Source of the DNA: Kibdelosporangium sp. MJ126-NF4
GTDB lineage: Bacteria > Actinomycetota > Actinomycetes > Mycobacteriales > Pseudonocardiaceae
NCBI RefSeq assembly: GCF_000826545.1
Contig: NZ_CDME01000010.1
Coordinates: 124,001 to 188,000 of the forward strand
DNA length: 64,000 bases
Direction of reading: 5' to 3'
The position numbers and the translations under genes are program-made. Numbering within the stretch: the first letter of the stretch is position 1; each line of letters starts with the position of its first letter. Below, in pieces: positions 25,963-34,963 of this stretch. Under the pieces are notes generated by a model. It had not been told where the DNA came from. It did not search any database and was given only the letters and a program-made list of their open reading frames with translations.

Positions 25963-27402
25963 TTAACGGAGTACGTCCATCAGACGCTGCACGGCGGGCG
26001 CGATCGCCGCCTCGCCGACGGCCGCGTACCCGAGCACGACCCCGCTGAGTTGCCGTTGCCCCGCGTAGTAGCGGTCAATGCTGTGCAGCGACAGGGAAGC
26101 GGGCGAGGCGCGGTCGGTGAGCGTCTTCTCGTCGATCGGGTGATCGGTAAGGCACGCCAGGAAACTCCCGCCTGCTGCGTCCTCGCGCACTGTCAGCCAG
26201 TCGGCCCCGTGCTGTCGCAGCGCGGTGAGTAGCGTGGCACGGCGACTCGCGCACACGTCCCGCACACGGCGCAGGTAACGCGGGAAGTACTGGTAGTTGA
26301 TGAAATCCGCGAGCACGTGCTGGATCAACGCGGACACACCGCTGCCCGACTGCCACAGCACCGCGCTGATCGGGTCGACCAGTGCCTCGGGCAGCACGCA
26401 GTATCCGGCACGGACTTCCGGGAACAGCAGGTTGCGGAACGTGCCGACGTAGATCACCTGGCCGTTGGCGTCCTGTGTCTGCAACGGCGGTGTGGCATGC
26501 GGGGACAGGAACGGCGCCTCGGTGTCCAGTTCGACGATCCACGAGCCGGTGCGCTCGGCCCAGCCGAGCAGTTCCTCGCGCCGCCGCGCGGACATCGCCG
26601 TGCCGAGCGGCAACTGCCGCGCCGGGGTGACCACGGCCATCCGGGCGTCCGGCCCCTCGCTGACCACGAGTCCCTCGTCGTCGACCCGGACCGGGCAGAC
26701 GCGCTGCCCGTGCCACGTCGCCGCCGCACGGGCCTCGATGGTTCCGGGTTCCTCCAGCCAGATCGGATCGCCCGGCTCCAGCAGCGACCGGATCACCAAG
26801 TCCAGCGCGTTCTCCGCGCCCCGGGTCACCACGATCTGCTCGGCCCGGCACCGCACCCCGCGCATCAGGCCCACGTACGCCGCGATCGCCTCCCGCAACG
26901 GTGTGAAGCCGAGCGTCTCGCACCCGCTGAGCAACTTCACGGGTGGATTGCGCAGCCGGTTTGCCGTGAGCTTGCCCCACAACGACGAGGGGAACACGTC
27001 CAACGGCGGCATGCCGACTGCGAAGGGACGGTTGCAGGCGCTGCGGTCGATCAAGTGGCCGGGCCCGTTCGCCACGGCGGCTCGCGCGCGGTCGGACAAC
27101 GCGTCGCAACGCGCCGGGCTTGGCGGCGGCATTCGCGTGGGAGGCGGCTGCAGAACCACCGTTCCCGCGCCCGGCGCGCCGTCGATGCAATTGTCCTGGC
27201 GAAGTCGTTGATAGGCCAACAAGACGGTATTGCGGGATATTCCCAATTCGTCGGCCAATGTTCTCGACGCGGGCAAACGCGTTCCTGGTGCGAATTGTCG
27301 TCGTACGACGATGAGGTCCCGCAGCTGGGTGTACAGCTGCTGGTACATAGGTTCGCGGCTGTCTCGGTCGAGCAGCAGCCCCCAGCTCGGCGGGGTGGTC
27401 AT
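25963..27402 (-). CDS. MocR-type GntR/aminotransferase regulator lacking the PLP lysine
   Basis: 479 aa. GntR winged helix at residues 15-80 (YQQLYTQLRDLIVVRRQFAP, LADELGISRNTVLLAYQRL), then a fold-type-I aminotransferase domain. Family members bind PLP through Lys in a GTFSK-type motif; here the motif is GTFRNLLFP, with Asn at position 324. The usual HQFPTG reads RQLPLG and DDYD reads LDTE. The domain is therefore unlikely to form the normal Schiff base and may sense another ligand. It is divergent from the SARP gene across a 253-bp promoter region. Confidence 0.85.
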   Translation of the reverse strand: MTTPPSWGLLLDRDSREPMYQQLYTQLRDLIVVRRQFAPGTRLPASRTLADELGISRNTVLLAYQRLRQDNCIDGAPGAGTVVLQPPPTRMPPPSPARCDALSDRARAAVANGPGHLIDRSACNRPFAVGMPPLDVFPSSLWGKLTANRLRNPPVKLLSGCETLGFTPLREAIAAYVGLMRGVRCRAEQIVVTRGAENALDLVIRSLLEPGDPIWLEEPGTIEARAAATWHGQRVCPVRVDDEGLVVSEGPDARMAVVTPARQLPLGTAMSARRREELLGWAERTGSWIVELDTEAPFLSPHATPPLQTQDANGQVIYVGTFRNLLFPEVRAGYCVLPEALVDPISAVLWQSGSGVSALIQHVLADFINYQYFPRYLRRVRDVCASRRATLLTALRQHGADWLTVREDAAGGSFLACLTDHPIDEKTLTDRASPASLSLHSIDRYYAGQRQLSGVVLGYAAVGEAAIAPAVQRLMDVLR

Positions 27403-27460
27403 GCGCCGAGCGAACCATCTCTGACCTGCGTACATGCCCGGTTTGGCGCGACTGGGGCGC

Positions 27461-27472
27461 ACTTGGTCAAGT
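27461..27472. promoter_or_regulatory. ACTTnnnnAAGT palindrome in the MocR/SARP promoter
   Basis: ACTTGGTCAAGT lies between the divergent MocR and SARP genes. The same pattern recurs in other cluster promoters (36365-36376, 39269-39280, 39291-39302, and a variant at 55116-55127). It could be the binding site of a cluster regulator. Nothing else in this 253-bp gap (27403-27655) stands out. Confidence 0.45.
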
Positions 27473-27655
27473 CGATGTGCCCACTGCGTTCGAAGACTTG
27501 TCACACACCTGCGTCGAGCCACTTCTGGCACACCGTTGCCTCGGTGAATTTCCCCAGGTCGACAGTGTTGTGAATGGTTCGCTCCGCACGCGGACGACAA
27601 TTGCCGGTTAGTGTTTCGATATCGAAAGAAGGCCGGGACAAGATGGGGGCGCCTC

Positions 27656-29473
27656 ATGTGGTTTCGTGTGCTCGGGCCGCTCGACGTGACGGTTGACTGG
27701 GAGCCGGTCCAGGTGGGCAAGAACCGTCAGCTGACCGTGCTCGCGGTCCTGCTGATGGAGGTCAACAAGACCGTGACGGTCGGGCGGCTGGTGGAGGCCG
27801 TCTGGAGCGGCTGTGCGCCGAAGACCGCCGCGGAACAGATCCAGACCTGTGTGTGGCGGCTGCGCCGGGCGTTCGCGGCCGCGGGTGCGGGCAGTGGCCT
27901 GATCGAGACGACTCCGTCCGGCTACTCGCTGCGGCTGGCCGCCGACAAGATCGACACCGGTGTGTTCGAGACCTGGGTGCGGGAGGCGCGGGCGATCGCG
28001 GACGCCGGTGACCACGTCGAGGCCATCGCGGTGTACCGCAGGGCGTTGCGCCTGGTCCGCGGGCCCGTGCTCGCCGAGGTGGACAGCCTGATCGTGCGTT
28101 CGGCCGCCGCGAAGTGGGACGAGCGGGTGCTGTCGGTGCTGGAGGACTGCGTCGAGCTGGAGCTGGCGTCCGGAATGGACTCACAGCTGGTCGACGAACT
28201 GACCGCGCTCGTCGAACGGAACCCGTTGCGCGAACGGTTGCGCTGGCAGCTGATGCTCGCGCTGCACCGCAGCGACCGCAGGGCCGACGCGCTGGCCGTC
28301 TACCGGGAAGGGCGAGCGGTGATGGTCGGCGAGCTCGGCGTCGAACCCGGCCGCAAGCTGCGGGAACTACACCACAGGATCCTCAACGGCGAACTGCCGC
28401 ACCAGCCCACCGCCACTGTGAACACGGCGGCGGTGCGGGTTCCCGCGCAACTGCTCGCCGACGCGCCGGACTTCGTCGAACGCCCCGAGCACGCCGCCGA
28501 GATCCGCCGTGTGCTGACCGCGGCGGACGCCACCGGCGTGCGGATCGTCGCGCTGCTGGGCAGGTGCGGCTCTGGCAAGTCCACTTTGGCTCTGCACGTG
28601 GCGCACCAGGTGCGGGAGAAGTTCCCGGACGGCCAGTTGTACGCCGAACTGGGCACAGCGGGGGTCGGTGACATCGCCTGTGGTTTCCTGCGGGCACTGG
28701 GGGTTTCGGACGCGCGCATCCCGGCCGACCCGCACGAGCGGGCCGCGATGTACCGCAGCCTGCTGGCCACTCGCCGGGTGCTGGTCGTGCTGGACGACGT
28801 GGTGGACGCGCACCAGGTGCGGCCACTGCTGCCGGGCGGCCCCGGCTCGGCGGTGCTGATGACCAGTCGCACCACCGTGACCGACCTGGCCGGGGCGTAC
28901 CCGGTGGAGGTGGGCGCGCTCACCGAACCGGAGGGCGTCGAGATGTTCACCGGGATCGTCGGCGCGCACCGCGTGGCCGCCGAACCCGAGGCGATGCGCG
29001 AGATCCTGCGACTGGCGGGCCACCTGCCCCTGCCGGTGCGAGCCGCCGCCGCTCGCCTGGCCGCCCGCCCGTACCTGCGGCTCGGGCAACTCGCGTCGCG
29101 ACTGCGGGACCGCCGACGGCGGCTGGACGAGTTCTCCCACGGCACGCTCGACGTCCGCGCCAGCCTGCGGGCCGGGCTCGACGGTCTGCCGGACAGTGCG
29201 AAACGCCTCTGGTGCGCGCTGAGCATGTTGCCCGGCGACGGATTCGACGTGTACATGGCCGCCGAGGCGACGGTCGGCTCGGCACGGACCGCGGAGCGGC
29301 TGCTCGACCTTCTTGTCGACCGCAGGCTCGTCGACATCGTCGGTGTGGACGAGCGCGGCAACGTCCGCTACCGCCTGCACGACCTGATCACGTTGTACGC
29401 CAAGGAACTGTATTCCGCTGAACTGAACCGTGTGCGGACGTCCCATCCGGTGCGCGAAGGCCGCGCAGCGTGA
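27656..29473 (+). CDS. SARP-family transcriptional activator with NB-ARC ATPase domain
   Basis: 605 aa. An OmpR-like winged helix (FRVLGPLDVTVDWEPVQVG) and a bacterial transcriptional activator domain occupy about 1-245 (ending LHHRILNGELP). An NB-ARC/AAA-type NTPase follows with P-loop LLGRCGSGKSTLAL and Walker B VLVVLDDVVD. The protein stops after the winged-helix part of NB-ARC; no TPR domain follows, unlike AfsR. Such proteins usually activate antibiotic clusters. ATG 27656 gives the natural N-terminus. The flavin reductase gene begins 33 bp after its stop and is probably co-transcribed. Confidence 0.9.
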   Translation: MWFRVLGPLDVTVDWEPVQVGKNRQLTVLAVLLMEVNKTVTVGRLVEAVWSGCAPKTAAEQIQTCVWRLRRAFAAAGAGSGLIETTPSGYSLRLAADKIDTGVFETWVREARAIADAGDHVEAIAVYRRALRLVRGPVLAEVDSLIVRSAAAKWDERVLSVLEDCVELELASGMDSQLVDELTALVERNPLRERLRWQLMLALHRSDRRADALAVYREGRAVMVGELGVEPGRKLRELHHRILNGELPHQPTATVNTAAVRVPAQLLADAPDFVERPEHAAEIRRVLTAADATGVRIVALLGRCGSGKSTLALHVAHQVREKFPDGQLYAELGTAGVGDIACGFLRALGVSDARIPADPHERAAMYRSLLATRRVLVVLDDVVDAHQVRPLLPGGPGSAVLMTSRTTVTDLAGAYPVEVGALTEPEGVEMFTGIVGAHRVAAEPEAMREILRLAGHLPLPVRAAAARLAARPYLRLGQLASRLRDRRRRLDEFSHGTLDVRASLRAGLDGLPDSAKRLWCALSMLPGDGFDVYMAAEATVGSARTAERLLDLLVDRRLVDIVGVDERGNVRYRLHDLITLYAKELYSAELNRVRTSHPVREGRAA

Positions 29474-29506
29474 ACGTCACCGCCGACCCGCGAAAGGTGA
29501 TCAGTC

Positions 29507-30010
29507 ATGAGTGACCAGGCCATCGGGGAACTGCTCGACGGACGGCAGTTGCGTGACATCCTCGGCCGGTTCGCCACCGGCGTCGTCGCGATCACCGGCA
29601 AGGAGCCGGATACCGGCCGCCCGGTCGGGCTCGCGGTCAACTCGTTCACATCGGTGTCCCTCGACCCGCCGCTCGTCGCGTTCTGCGTGGCCCACACCAG
29701 CACGAGCTGGCCGGTGGTGCGCACGTCGGGCCGGTACTGCCTGAACATCCTCGGCGACGACCAGCGCCAGGTCTCGGCGCAGGTCGCCGCCAGGGGAGGC
29801 GACAAGTTCCGTGGACTGGACTGGTACTCCTCGCCGAGCGGGATGCCCGTGCTGCCCGGGTCGATGGCGTGGCTGGAGTGCTCGCTGTACGCCGAGCACC
29901 TCGCCGGGGACCACGTGATCGTGGTGGCCAGGGTGCACCACGCCGGGATCGGCGAGGGCGTCCGGCCAATGATCTTCTTCGGCAGCCGCTACGGCACCTT
30001 CACCCACTGA
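29507..30010 (+). CDS. Flavin reductase (HpaC-like)
   Basis: 167 aa flavin_reduct domain (LRDILGRFATGVVAITG ... NSFTSVSLDPPLVAFC). Such enzymes reduce free FAD or FMN with NAD(P)H and feed two-component monooxygenases. The DszC-like oxygenase at 37898-39142 is the natural partner in this window. ATG 29507 follows GAAAGGTGATCAGTC. It lies directly downstream of the SARP gene and converges on the methyltransferase gene. Confidence 0.88.
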   Translation: MSDQAIGELLDGRQLRDILGRFATGVVAITGKEPDTGRPVGLAVNSFTSVSLDPPLVAFCVAHTSTSWPVVRTSGRYCLNILGDDQRQVSAQVAARGGDKFRGLDWYSSPSGMPVLPGSMAWLECSLYAEHLAGDHVIVVARVHHAGIGEGVRPMIFFGSRYGTFTH

Positions 30011-30014
30011 GCAC

Positions 30015-30069
30015 TGCAACCAAGGTGGCCTTCGTTGCGTTTGGCGCACCGAAGGCCACATTGGTTGCA
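30015..30069. repeat. Paired palindromic GCAACCAAGG-type repeats between convergent genes
   Basis: The same two repeat units as at 6442-6495, here in opposite orientation, so they form one hairpin of about 24-bp arms (TGCAACCAAGGTGGCC on the left, its near-complement ending GGTTGCA on the right). It lies between convergent genes and probably ends transcription in both directions. Confidence 0.75.
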
Positions 30070-30078
30070 CGGAAACGG

Positions 30079-31131
30079 CTATTTGGTGCCGCTGATGACG
30101 CCGTGGGGCGTCCAGGTGTCGCCGGGGAGGCGCTCGACTTTGGTGAAGCCCACCTCGGTCAGCCAACGCTCGTACTGGCCCCACGGGTAGATGTTGCTGC
30201 CGCCCGCCGTGATCGTGGTGAAGTAGAGGTTGTCCAGCGCCGCGTACAGCGGGCCGTCGCCGGTGTCGTCGGACATCACGTTGAAGATCAGCACCCGGCC
30301 GCCGTCGTCCAGCGCGTCGTAGGCCTTGCGCAGCAACGACAGGTTCTCCTCCGGCGACCAGATCACCAGCTGGTTGGCGAACAGCACCGCGTCGTAGCCC
30401 TTCGGGTACGTGTCCGCGAAGATGTCGCCCTCCGCCACCTCGATCCGGTCGGTCAGGCCGTTGTCCGCGATCTTCTTCTTCGCGATCGCCACCGCGCCGG
30501 GCAGGTCCAGCACCGTGAACTCCACGTCCGGGTTGACCTTCGCGAGCTCGATCGCGTTCACGCCGTCACCGCCGCCGACGTCCAGCACCCGGCGCACCCC
30601 GGTCAGGTCGGACTTCGCCACCAGGATCGGGTTGGACAGCCGCGACCACGACCGCATGCACTGGTAGAACAGCTGCTCCAGGTGCGGTGTGGCGGGCAGC
30701 CGGTGGTAGAGGTCGGTTCCCTCGCCCGCGAAGTGGCGTAGGCCGACGTTCGTGTTCTCCCGCAACGACTCCACCAGGTCGCCCTGCGGCGCGTACACGA
30801 AGTTCGCCTCGAACGTGACCAGGTCGGTGATGATCTCCCACTCGCCGTCCGCGAACATCGTGTCGATCAGCTCCGCGTTGCGGTAGCGCCCGTCCCGCAA
30901 GGTGGTCAGCTTCAACGCGGTCGCGCCCAGCAGCAGCACGTCGACCGGGCGGCGGGCGACGCCGAGCGCCGTGCTGATCTCCTCGCCGGACAGTCCGGGC
31001 CGTTCGTTGAGCAGCGTGAACAGGCCCAGTTCGTTGCCCGCGTTGAGCACCTGGAAGGCAGCCGCGCCGAACAGGGTGCCGACGAAGTCGTCACGGGTGA
31101 GCCGGTTGTCGTTGACCACGGGGTTCTCCAT
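30079..31131 (-). CDS. O-methyltransferase, Methyltransf_2 type
   Basis: 350 aa. N-terminal winged-helix dimerisation domain (residues 10-95, AAFQVLNAGNELGLFTLL) and a C-terminal SAM domain (VRRVLDVGGGDGVNAIELA, then FTVLDLPGAVAIAKKKI and GDIFADTYPKGYDAVLF). This is the plan of plant-COMT-like bacterial O-methyltransferases that act on aromatic or polyketide hydroxyls. A likely tailoring enzyme of the cluster. ATG 31131 directly follows GGAAGG; an in-frame GTG five codons later, with GGAG at a better distance, is an alternative start. Confidence 0.87.
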   Translation of the reverse strand: MENPVVNDNRLTRDDFVGTLFGAAAFQVLNAGNELGLFTLLNERPGLSGEEISTALGVARRPVDVLLLGATALKLTTLRDGRYRNAELIDTMFADGEWEIITDLVTFEANFVYAPQGDLVESLRENTNVGLRHFAGEGTDLYHRLPATPHLEQLFYQCMRSWSRLSNPILVAKSDLTGVRRVLDVGGGDGVNAIELAKVNPDVEFTVLDLPGAVAIAKKKIADNGLTDRIEVAEGDIFADTYPKGYDAVLFANQLVIWSPEENLSLLRKAYDALDDGGRVLIFNVMSDDTGDGPLYAALDNLYFTTITAGGSNIYPWGQYERWLTEVGFTKVERLPGDTWTPHGVISGTK

Positions 31132-31266
31132 CCTTCCGGGTGAGACGTGCTGCCACGATCGTGTCCGTTCGCCGGTCGTGCCTGATAGACGCAGTTGACG
31201 TTGTTCGCGCACTTAACGAGATCCGCCCCGTTTCACGTGCGGATCGAGCGCCGTTCGACATCCGCT

Positions 31267-31289
31267 CGATACCGTTCTCGGCAGTATCG
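31267..31289. promoter_or_regulatory. CGATAC/GTATCG inverted repeat upstream of wrbA
   Basis: CGATAC at 31267-31272 and GTATCG at 31284-31289 form a perfect 6-bp inverted repeat with an 11-bp spacer, 29 bp upstream of the wrbA start. Possible operator of a dimeric regulator; which regulator is unknown. Confidence 0.35.
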
Positions 31290-31317
31290 GTTGTACCTAC
31301 ATTCCAGGGGTTGGGTC

Positions 31318-31947
31318 ATGAGTTCTCGGATCGCGGTCGTGTACTACTCGGCGACGGGCAACGTGCACGCTTCCGCGGAGGCCATCGCACAGGGGGCCAA
31401 GGACGCCGGCGCCGAGGTGCGTCTGCGCCGGGTCGCCGAGACAGCGCCGGACTCCGCTATCGACAAGAACCAGGAGTGGCGCGCCCACCTCGACGCCACC
31501 TCCGACATCCCGCTGGCCACGCACGACGACATGGTCTGGGCGGATGGGTACGCGTTCGGCTCGCCGACCCGGTTCGGCAACGTCAGCGCCCAGCTCAAGG
31601 CGTTCATCGACACCACGGGCGGGCTGTGGCAGGCCGGGCACATGGCAGGCAAGCCGTTGATCGGCTTCACCAGCAGCTACGAGTTGCACGGCGGCCAGGA
31701 AGCGACGCTCATCTCGCTGTACAACGTGGCCTGTCACTGGGGTTGCATCGTCGTCCCGACCGGCTACGTCGACTACGACATCACCCACACCGCCGGTGGC
31801 AACCCGTACGGCATCGGATACGTCTCCGGTGACGTCGCCACGGTGAAGCTGGAGGACCACCTGAGCCACGCCCGCTGGCAGGGCACCCGGCTCGCGCAGA
31901 TCTCGGCCGCGGTCGCGCCACTGCGTCCCGAGCCGCACGACCACTGA
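31318..31947 (+). CDS. wrbA: NAD(P)H:quinone oxidoreductase, WrbA type
   Basis: 209 aa flavodoxin-like protein. FMN phosphate loop YYSATGNVHASAE, then FGSPTRFGNVSAQLKAFIDTTGGLW and GKPLIGFTSSYELHGGQE, which are WrbA hallmarks. WrbA reduces quinones by two electrons and avoids semiquinones; in a cluster rich in oxygenases it may protect against a quinone product or act on it. ATG 31318 follows GGGGTTGGGTC. A strong terminator follows the stop. Confidence 0.9.
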   Translation: MSSRIAVVYYSATGNVHASAEAIAQGAKDAGAEVRLRRVAETAPDSAIDKNQEWRAHLDATSDIPLATHDDMVWADGYAFGSPTRFGNVSAQLKAFIDTTGGLWQAGHMAGKPLIGFTSSYELHGGQEATLISLYNVACHWGCIVVPTGYVDYDITHTAGGNPYGIGYVSGDVATVKLEDHLSHARWQGTRLAQISAAVAPLRPEPHDH

Positions 31948-31958
31948 GCTCACCACAA

Positions 31959-31995
31959 GGAAAACCGTGTGCGGCCTGTGCCGCACACGGTTTCC
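31959..31995 (+). terminator. Intrinsic terminator of wrbA
   Basis: Stem of about 16 bp: GGAAAACCGTGTGCGGC at 31959-31975 pairs with its complement at 31980-31995, with one bulged A and a 4-nt loop, followed by TGGTTTTGG. It lies 12 bp after the wrbA stop. Confidence 0.85.
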
Positions 31996-32018
31996 TGGTT
32001 TTGGCTGGGGGAGTCATC

Positions 32019-33158
32019 TCACCTCGTGGCGGCCACCTCCCTCCTGCGAGAGTCCACTGTGGCTCGTGGGCGGCTCCAGCGCCGCATCGCGGGCGTCTCG
32101 ACGAACCTGAAGAGCACCCAGCTCAGCAGGGTCGCGATGACGAAGCTCAGTGCGACGAGACCGAGCGCCTCGGCCACGCCGTAGGACTGCGTTCCCGCCG
32201 AGAGCGGGCCTTTCTGCAGCACCAGCATGTGGACCATGTAGAACGCGAACGAGATCTCACCGAGCCACACGGCGATCCGGCCGCGGAACGGTGACCGCAG
32301 GCCCTTGATGTCCGCGGTCGCGCCCGCCGCGACGATCAGCGCGATCGGGATCGCGGTCGGCGCCACCAGGCCGAACACGTCCGGGATGACCACCATCAGC
32401 GCGAACCCGGGGATCAGGGTGAGCAGGGCGACGGTCAGGCGGACCGGGATCCACCGGCCGGTCATCACGATCCGCGCCATCAGGATGCCGAGTGCGAACT
32501 CCGGCACCCGCGCGATCGGCAGGCAGTACACGAACCAGTACTCGTACCAGGACACCCCAGGGTAGTACGAGATCTCCGGCGCGTCCGGCATCACCTTGGC
32601 CAGCAACGGAACCAGCGCCAGCACGGCGAACGTGATCCCGGCGGCCAGCCACAGCCGTTCCGCACGGATCTTGTTGGCCGCCTTGAGCAGCCAGGGGAAC
32701 GACAGGTAGAACAACAGTTCCGCGCACAGCGACCACGCCGGGTCGTTCGGGCTGTAGGTGATCGACTCCACCGGGAACCAGGCCTGCAGCAGGAACGCCG
32801 ACGGCCCGATGCTCAGCACCGTCGCGGTTCCGGCGACGAGCATGAAGACCACCGCGACCGCCCACGTGACCAGGTGGTTGGGGAAGATCTTGACCATCCT
32901 GCGGCGCCAGAACTTCCTGACCGTGTCGCCGGGCCGCGCGGTCCAGGTGAGCACGAATCCGCTGAGGATGAAGAAGAACGACACCCCCACCCAGCCGAGC
33001 CGGGAGACCTTGTCGGACAGCACGTCGTTGACGCCGTCGTCCATGAAGATCCTCGACCCGAACGCGTGGCAGACGAACACCAGGATGGCCGCGAAGAATC
33101 TCATCCCGGTCAGCGTCGGCAGGCGCGTCGTCGCGGGGGACGCGGATAAAGAGGTCAT
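32019..33158 (-). CDS. Acyltransferase family 3 membrane protein
   Basis: 379 aa with about ten membrane helices. LPTLTGMRFFAAILVFVCHAFGS carries the conserved early His of acyltransferase 3 proteins, and WVGVSFFFILSGFVL is another family hallmark. These enzymes move acyl groups onto sugars, macrolides or cell-envelope polymers. It is not coupled to its neighbours: a palindromic repeat separates it from the MFS gene. It may acylate the cluster product or be a housekeeping envelope enzyme. Confidence 0.85.
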   Translation of the reverse strand: MTSLSASPATTRLPTLTGMRFFAAILVFVCHAFGSRIFMDDGVNDVLSDKVSRLGWVGVSFFFILSGFVLTWTARPGDTVRKFWRRRMVKIFPNHLVTWAVAVVFMLVAGTATVLSIGPSAFLLQAWFPVESITYSPNDPAWSLCAELLFYLSFPWLLKAANKIRAERLWLAAGITFAVLALVPLLAKVMPDAPEISYYPGVSWYEYWFVYCLPIARVPEFALGILMARIVMTGRWIPVRLTVALLTLIPGFALMVVIPDVFGLVAPTAIPIALIVAAGATADIKGLRSPFRGRIAVWLGEISFAFYMVHMLVLQKGPLSAGTQSYGVAEALGLVALSFVIATLLSWVLFRFVETPAMRRWSRPRATVDSRRREVAATR

Positions 33159-33260
33159 GGCCCTGGCTCCTTTGTCAGCCGGTCGGCGGCGTTACTTCTG
33201 CGGTCTCGCCGGTCTGCCAGCCACGCTAGGGTCGGCTTCTCTCGGTTCGCTCTTCACCCG

Positions 33261-33382
33261 TCGTGAGTGGTTAGTCCGGTTAGAACCGGCCAAACCGCTC
33301 ACGACACTCTTCCCAGCCCGGCTGGTTGAGGTTGTCGTGAGCGGTTTGGCCGCGCGGTTCTAACCGGACTAACCACTCACGA
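33261..33382. repeat. Nested inverted repeat, TCGTGAGTGG family, copy 2
   Basis: Same plan as copy 1 at 15427-15559: outer arms at 33261-33288 and 33355-33382 pair perfectly over 28 bp, and inner arms starting at GGCCAAACCGCTCACGACA pair over 19 bp. The centre (TTCCCAGCCCGGCTGG) matches copy 1. Where copy 1 has GTTTGTCC paired with GGACAAAC, this copy has GTTAGTCC paired with GGACTAAC, a compensatory change. The right arm supplies the stop codon and last residues of the MFS gene. Confidence 0.85.
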
Positions 33383-34532
33383 GGGCCTGCTTGCGCCGTT
33401 CCATGGCCGAGGCGAGCACCGCGACACCCAGGCCCAGTGCCGCCATCACGCCGCCGAGCACCGTGGGAGCCGTGTAGCCCATGCCCGCGCTGATCGTCAG
33501 GCCACCGGCGTACGCGCCGATCGACGTGCCGAGGTTGGCCGCGGATCCACCGGCCGCCGCGGCCAGTGTCGGCGCGCCGTCGGCCTTGTCGATCAGCCGT
33601 GTCATGAACGCGGGCACCAGGGCGAAACCCGCCGCTCCCATCAGCATCAGCAGGATCGCCGCCGGGATCTTGGCGTCGGCGAGCGCCGCGAACGCGAACA
33701 ACACCGCCGTCAACGCCGCCAGCCCGCCGAACAGCGTCGGCAGCTGGGCGCGGTCGGCGAACCAGCCACCGAGCAGGTTGCCCGCCACGAGACCCACGCC
33801 GTAGAGCGCGAGCAGCAACGTCAGCGCGCCTGGCGCGTAGCCCGTGACCTGGGTCAGCAGTGGCGCGATGTAGCTGAACGACGCGAACAGCGCGCCCATT
33901 CCGAGTGTGGTGATCGCCAGCGTCAGCCAGACTTGTGGCAGGCCGAACACCGCGAGTTCGCCGCGCAGCCCGCCGCCGGTCGGCTTGGGCTGGGACGGTA
34001 CGAGCGCCGCGACCGCGCCGGTGGTGGCCAGTGCGATCGCGGTGATGATCCAGAACGTGGCACGCCAGCCGAGGTTCTGCCCGACCAGCGTGCCCAGGGG
34101 CGACCCGAAGACGTTCGCGACCGTGATCCCGGTGAACACCATCGCGATCGCCCGCGACCGCAGGTGCGGCGCGACCAGGTTGGCCGCGACGACCGAGCCG
34201 ATGCCGAGGAACGCAGCCTGCCCGAACGCGGCGAGCACCCGGCCGACCATCAGCACCGCGTAGCCCGGCGCGACCGCGCAGACCAGGTTGCCGAGCACGA
34301 ACAGGCCCATGGACATCAGCAGCATCGCCCGGTGCGGCAACCGGGTGCCCGCCGCGATGCACAGCGGGCCACCGATCACCACCGCCATGGCGTAGCCGGA
34401 GATCAGCAGGCCCGCGGTGGGGATGCTGACATCGAGACCGACAGCGACCTCGGGCAGCAGGCCCGTGATCACGAACTCGGCGGTTCCCATGACGAACGCG
34501 CTCAACGCCATGGCCACCAACGCCACTGACAT
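33369..34532 (-). CDS. MFS transporter, DHA1 family
   Basis: 387 aa with 12 predicted membrane helices. ALSAFVMGTAEFVITGLLPEVA at the N-terminus and the motif-A-like GTRLPHRAMLLMSMGLF loop identify a DHA1 drug:H+ antiporter of the AraJ/Cmx type. Likely exporter of the cluster product or a self-resistance pump. ATG 34532 overlaps the stop of the upstream gene (TGATG), so the genes are coupled. The last residues (LVSG and stop) are encoded by the palindromic repeat. Confidence 0.88.
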   Translation of the reverse strand: MSVALVAMALSAFVMGTAEFVITGLLPEVAVGLDVSIPTAGLLISGYAMAVVIGGPLCIAAGTRLPHRAMLLMSMGLFVLGNLVCAVAPGYAVLMVGRVLAAFGQAAFLGIGSVVAANLVAPHLRSRAIAMVFTGITVANVFGSPLGTLVGQNLGWRATFWIITAIALATTGAVAALVPSQPKPTGGGLRGELAVFGLPQVWLTLAITTLGMGALFASFSYIAPLLTQVTGYAPGALTLLLALYGVGLVAGNLLGGWFADRAQLPTLFGGLAALTAVLFAFAALADAKIPAAILLMLMGAAGFALVPAFMTRLIDKADGAPTLAAAAGGSAANLGTSIGAYAGGLTISAGMGYTAPTVLGGVMAALGLGVAVLASAMERRKQALVSG

Positions 34533-34927
34533 CAGGCTGTCCCGTTCGGGCTGTCGATCAGGTACCGCCACACGCCGTCCGACCCACGCTTGGCGACGTC
34601 GGTGCTGGTACCCCTCGCACGCACCGGCTTGCCGTCCGGTCCGGTGCCGTCCATCGCCCAGTCCACGATCAACAGCGCGATGTCGCCGGTGACGTAGGTG
34701 TGTCTCGGGGTGGCGGTCAGCGGCACGCCCCTGGCCACCGACTCCTCGACACTCCGGCTGAGTTCGGCGCCGTACAGCGCGAAGCCCGGTTCGGCGACGA
34801 AGATCGCCGCCTGGTCGAACAGCCGCTCGACCGCCGTGCTGTTGCCGGAATTGAACGCGCGGGCGAAGACTCCGGGCAACTGCGCCGCCTCCAGCGCAAG
34901 GTCCACGCTTTCGATCTGCTCGGTCAT
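34532..34927 (-). CDS. SnoaL/NTF2-like small protein (SgcJ/DUF4440 type)
   Basis: 131 aa alpha+beta-barrel protein: FARAFNSGNSTAVERLFDQAAIFVAEPG at the front and a RGTSTDVAKRGSDGVWRYLID ending, typical of the DUF4440/SgcJ group. Members act as cyclases, isomerases or ligand binders; many in secondary metabolism have no known reaction. Co-directional with the ester-cyclase-like gene upstream (36-bp gap) and coupled to the MFS gene downstream. Confidence 0.75.
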   Translation of the reverse strand: MTEQIESVDLALEAAQLPGVFARAFNSGNSTAVERLFDQAAIFVAEPGFALYGAELSRSVEESVARGVPLTATPRHTYVTGDIALLIVDWAMDGTGPDGKPVRARGTSTDVAKRGSDGVWRYLIDSPNGTA

Positions 34928-34963
34928 GACGGTCTCTTCCTCGGTTCTCGACAGGTGGTGTGC

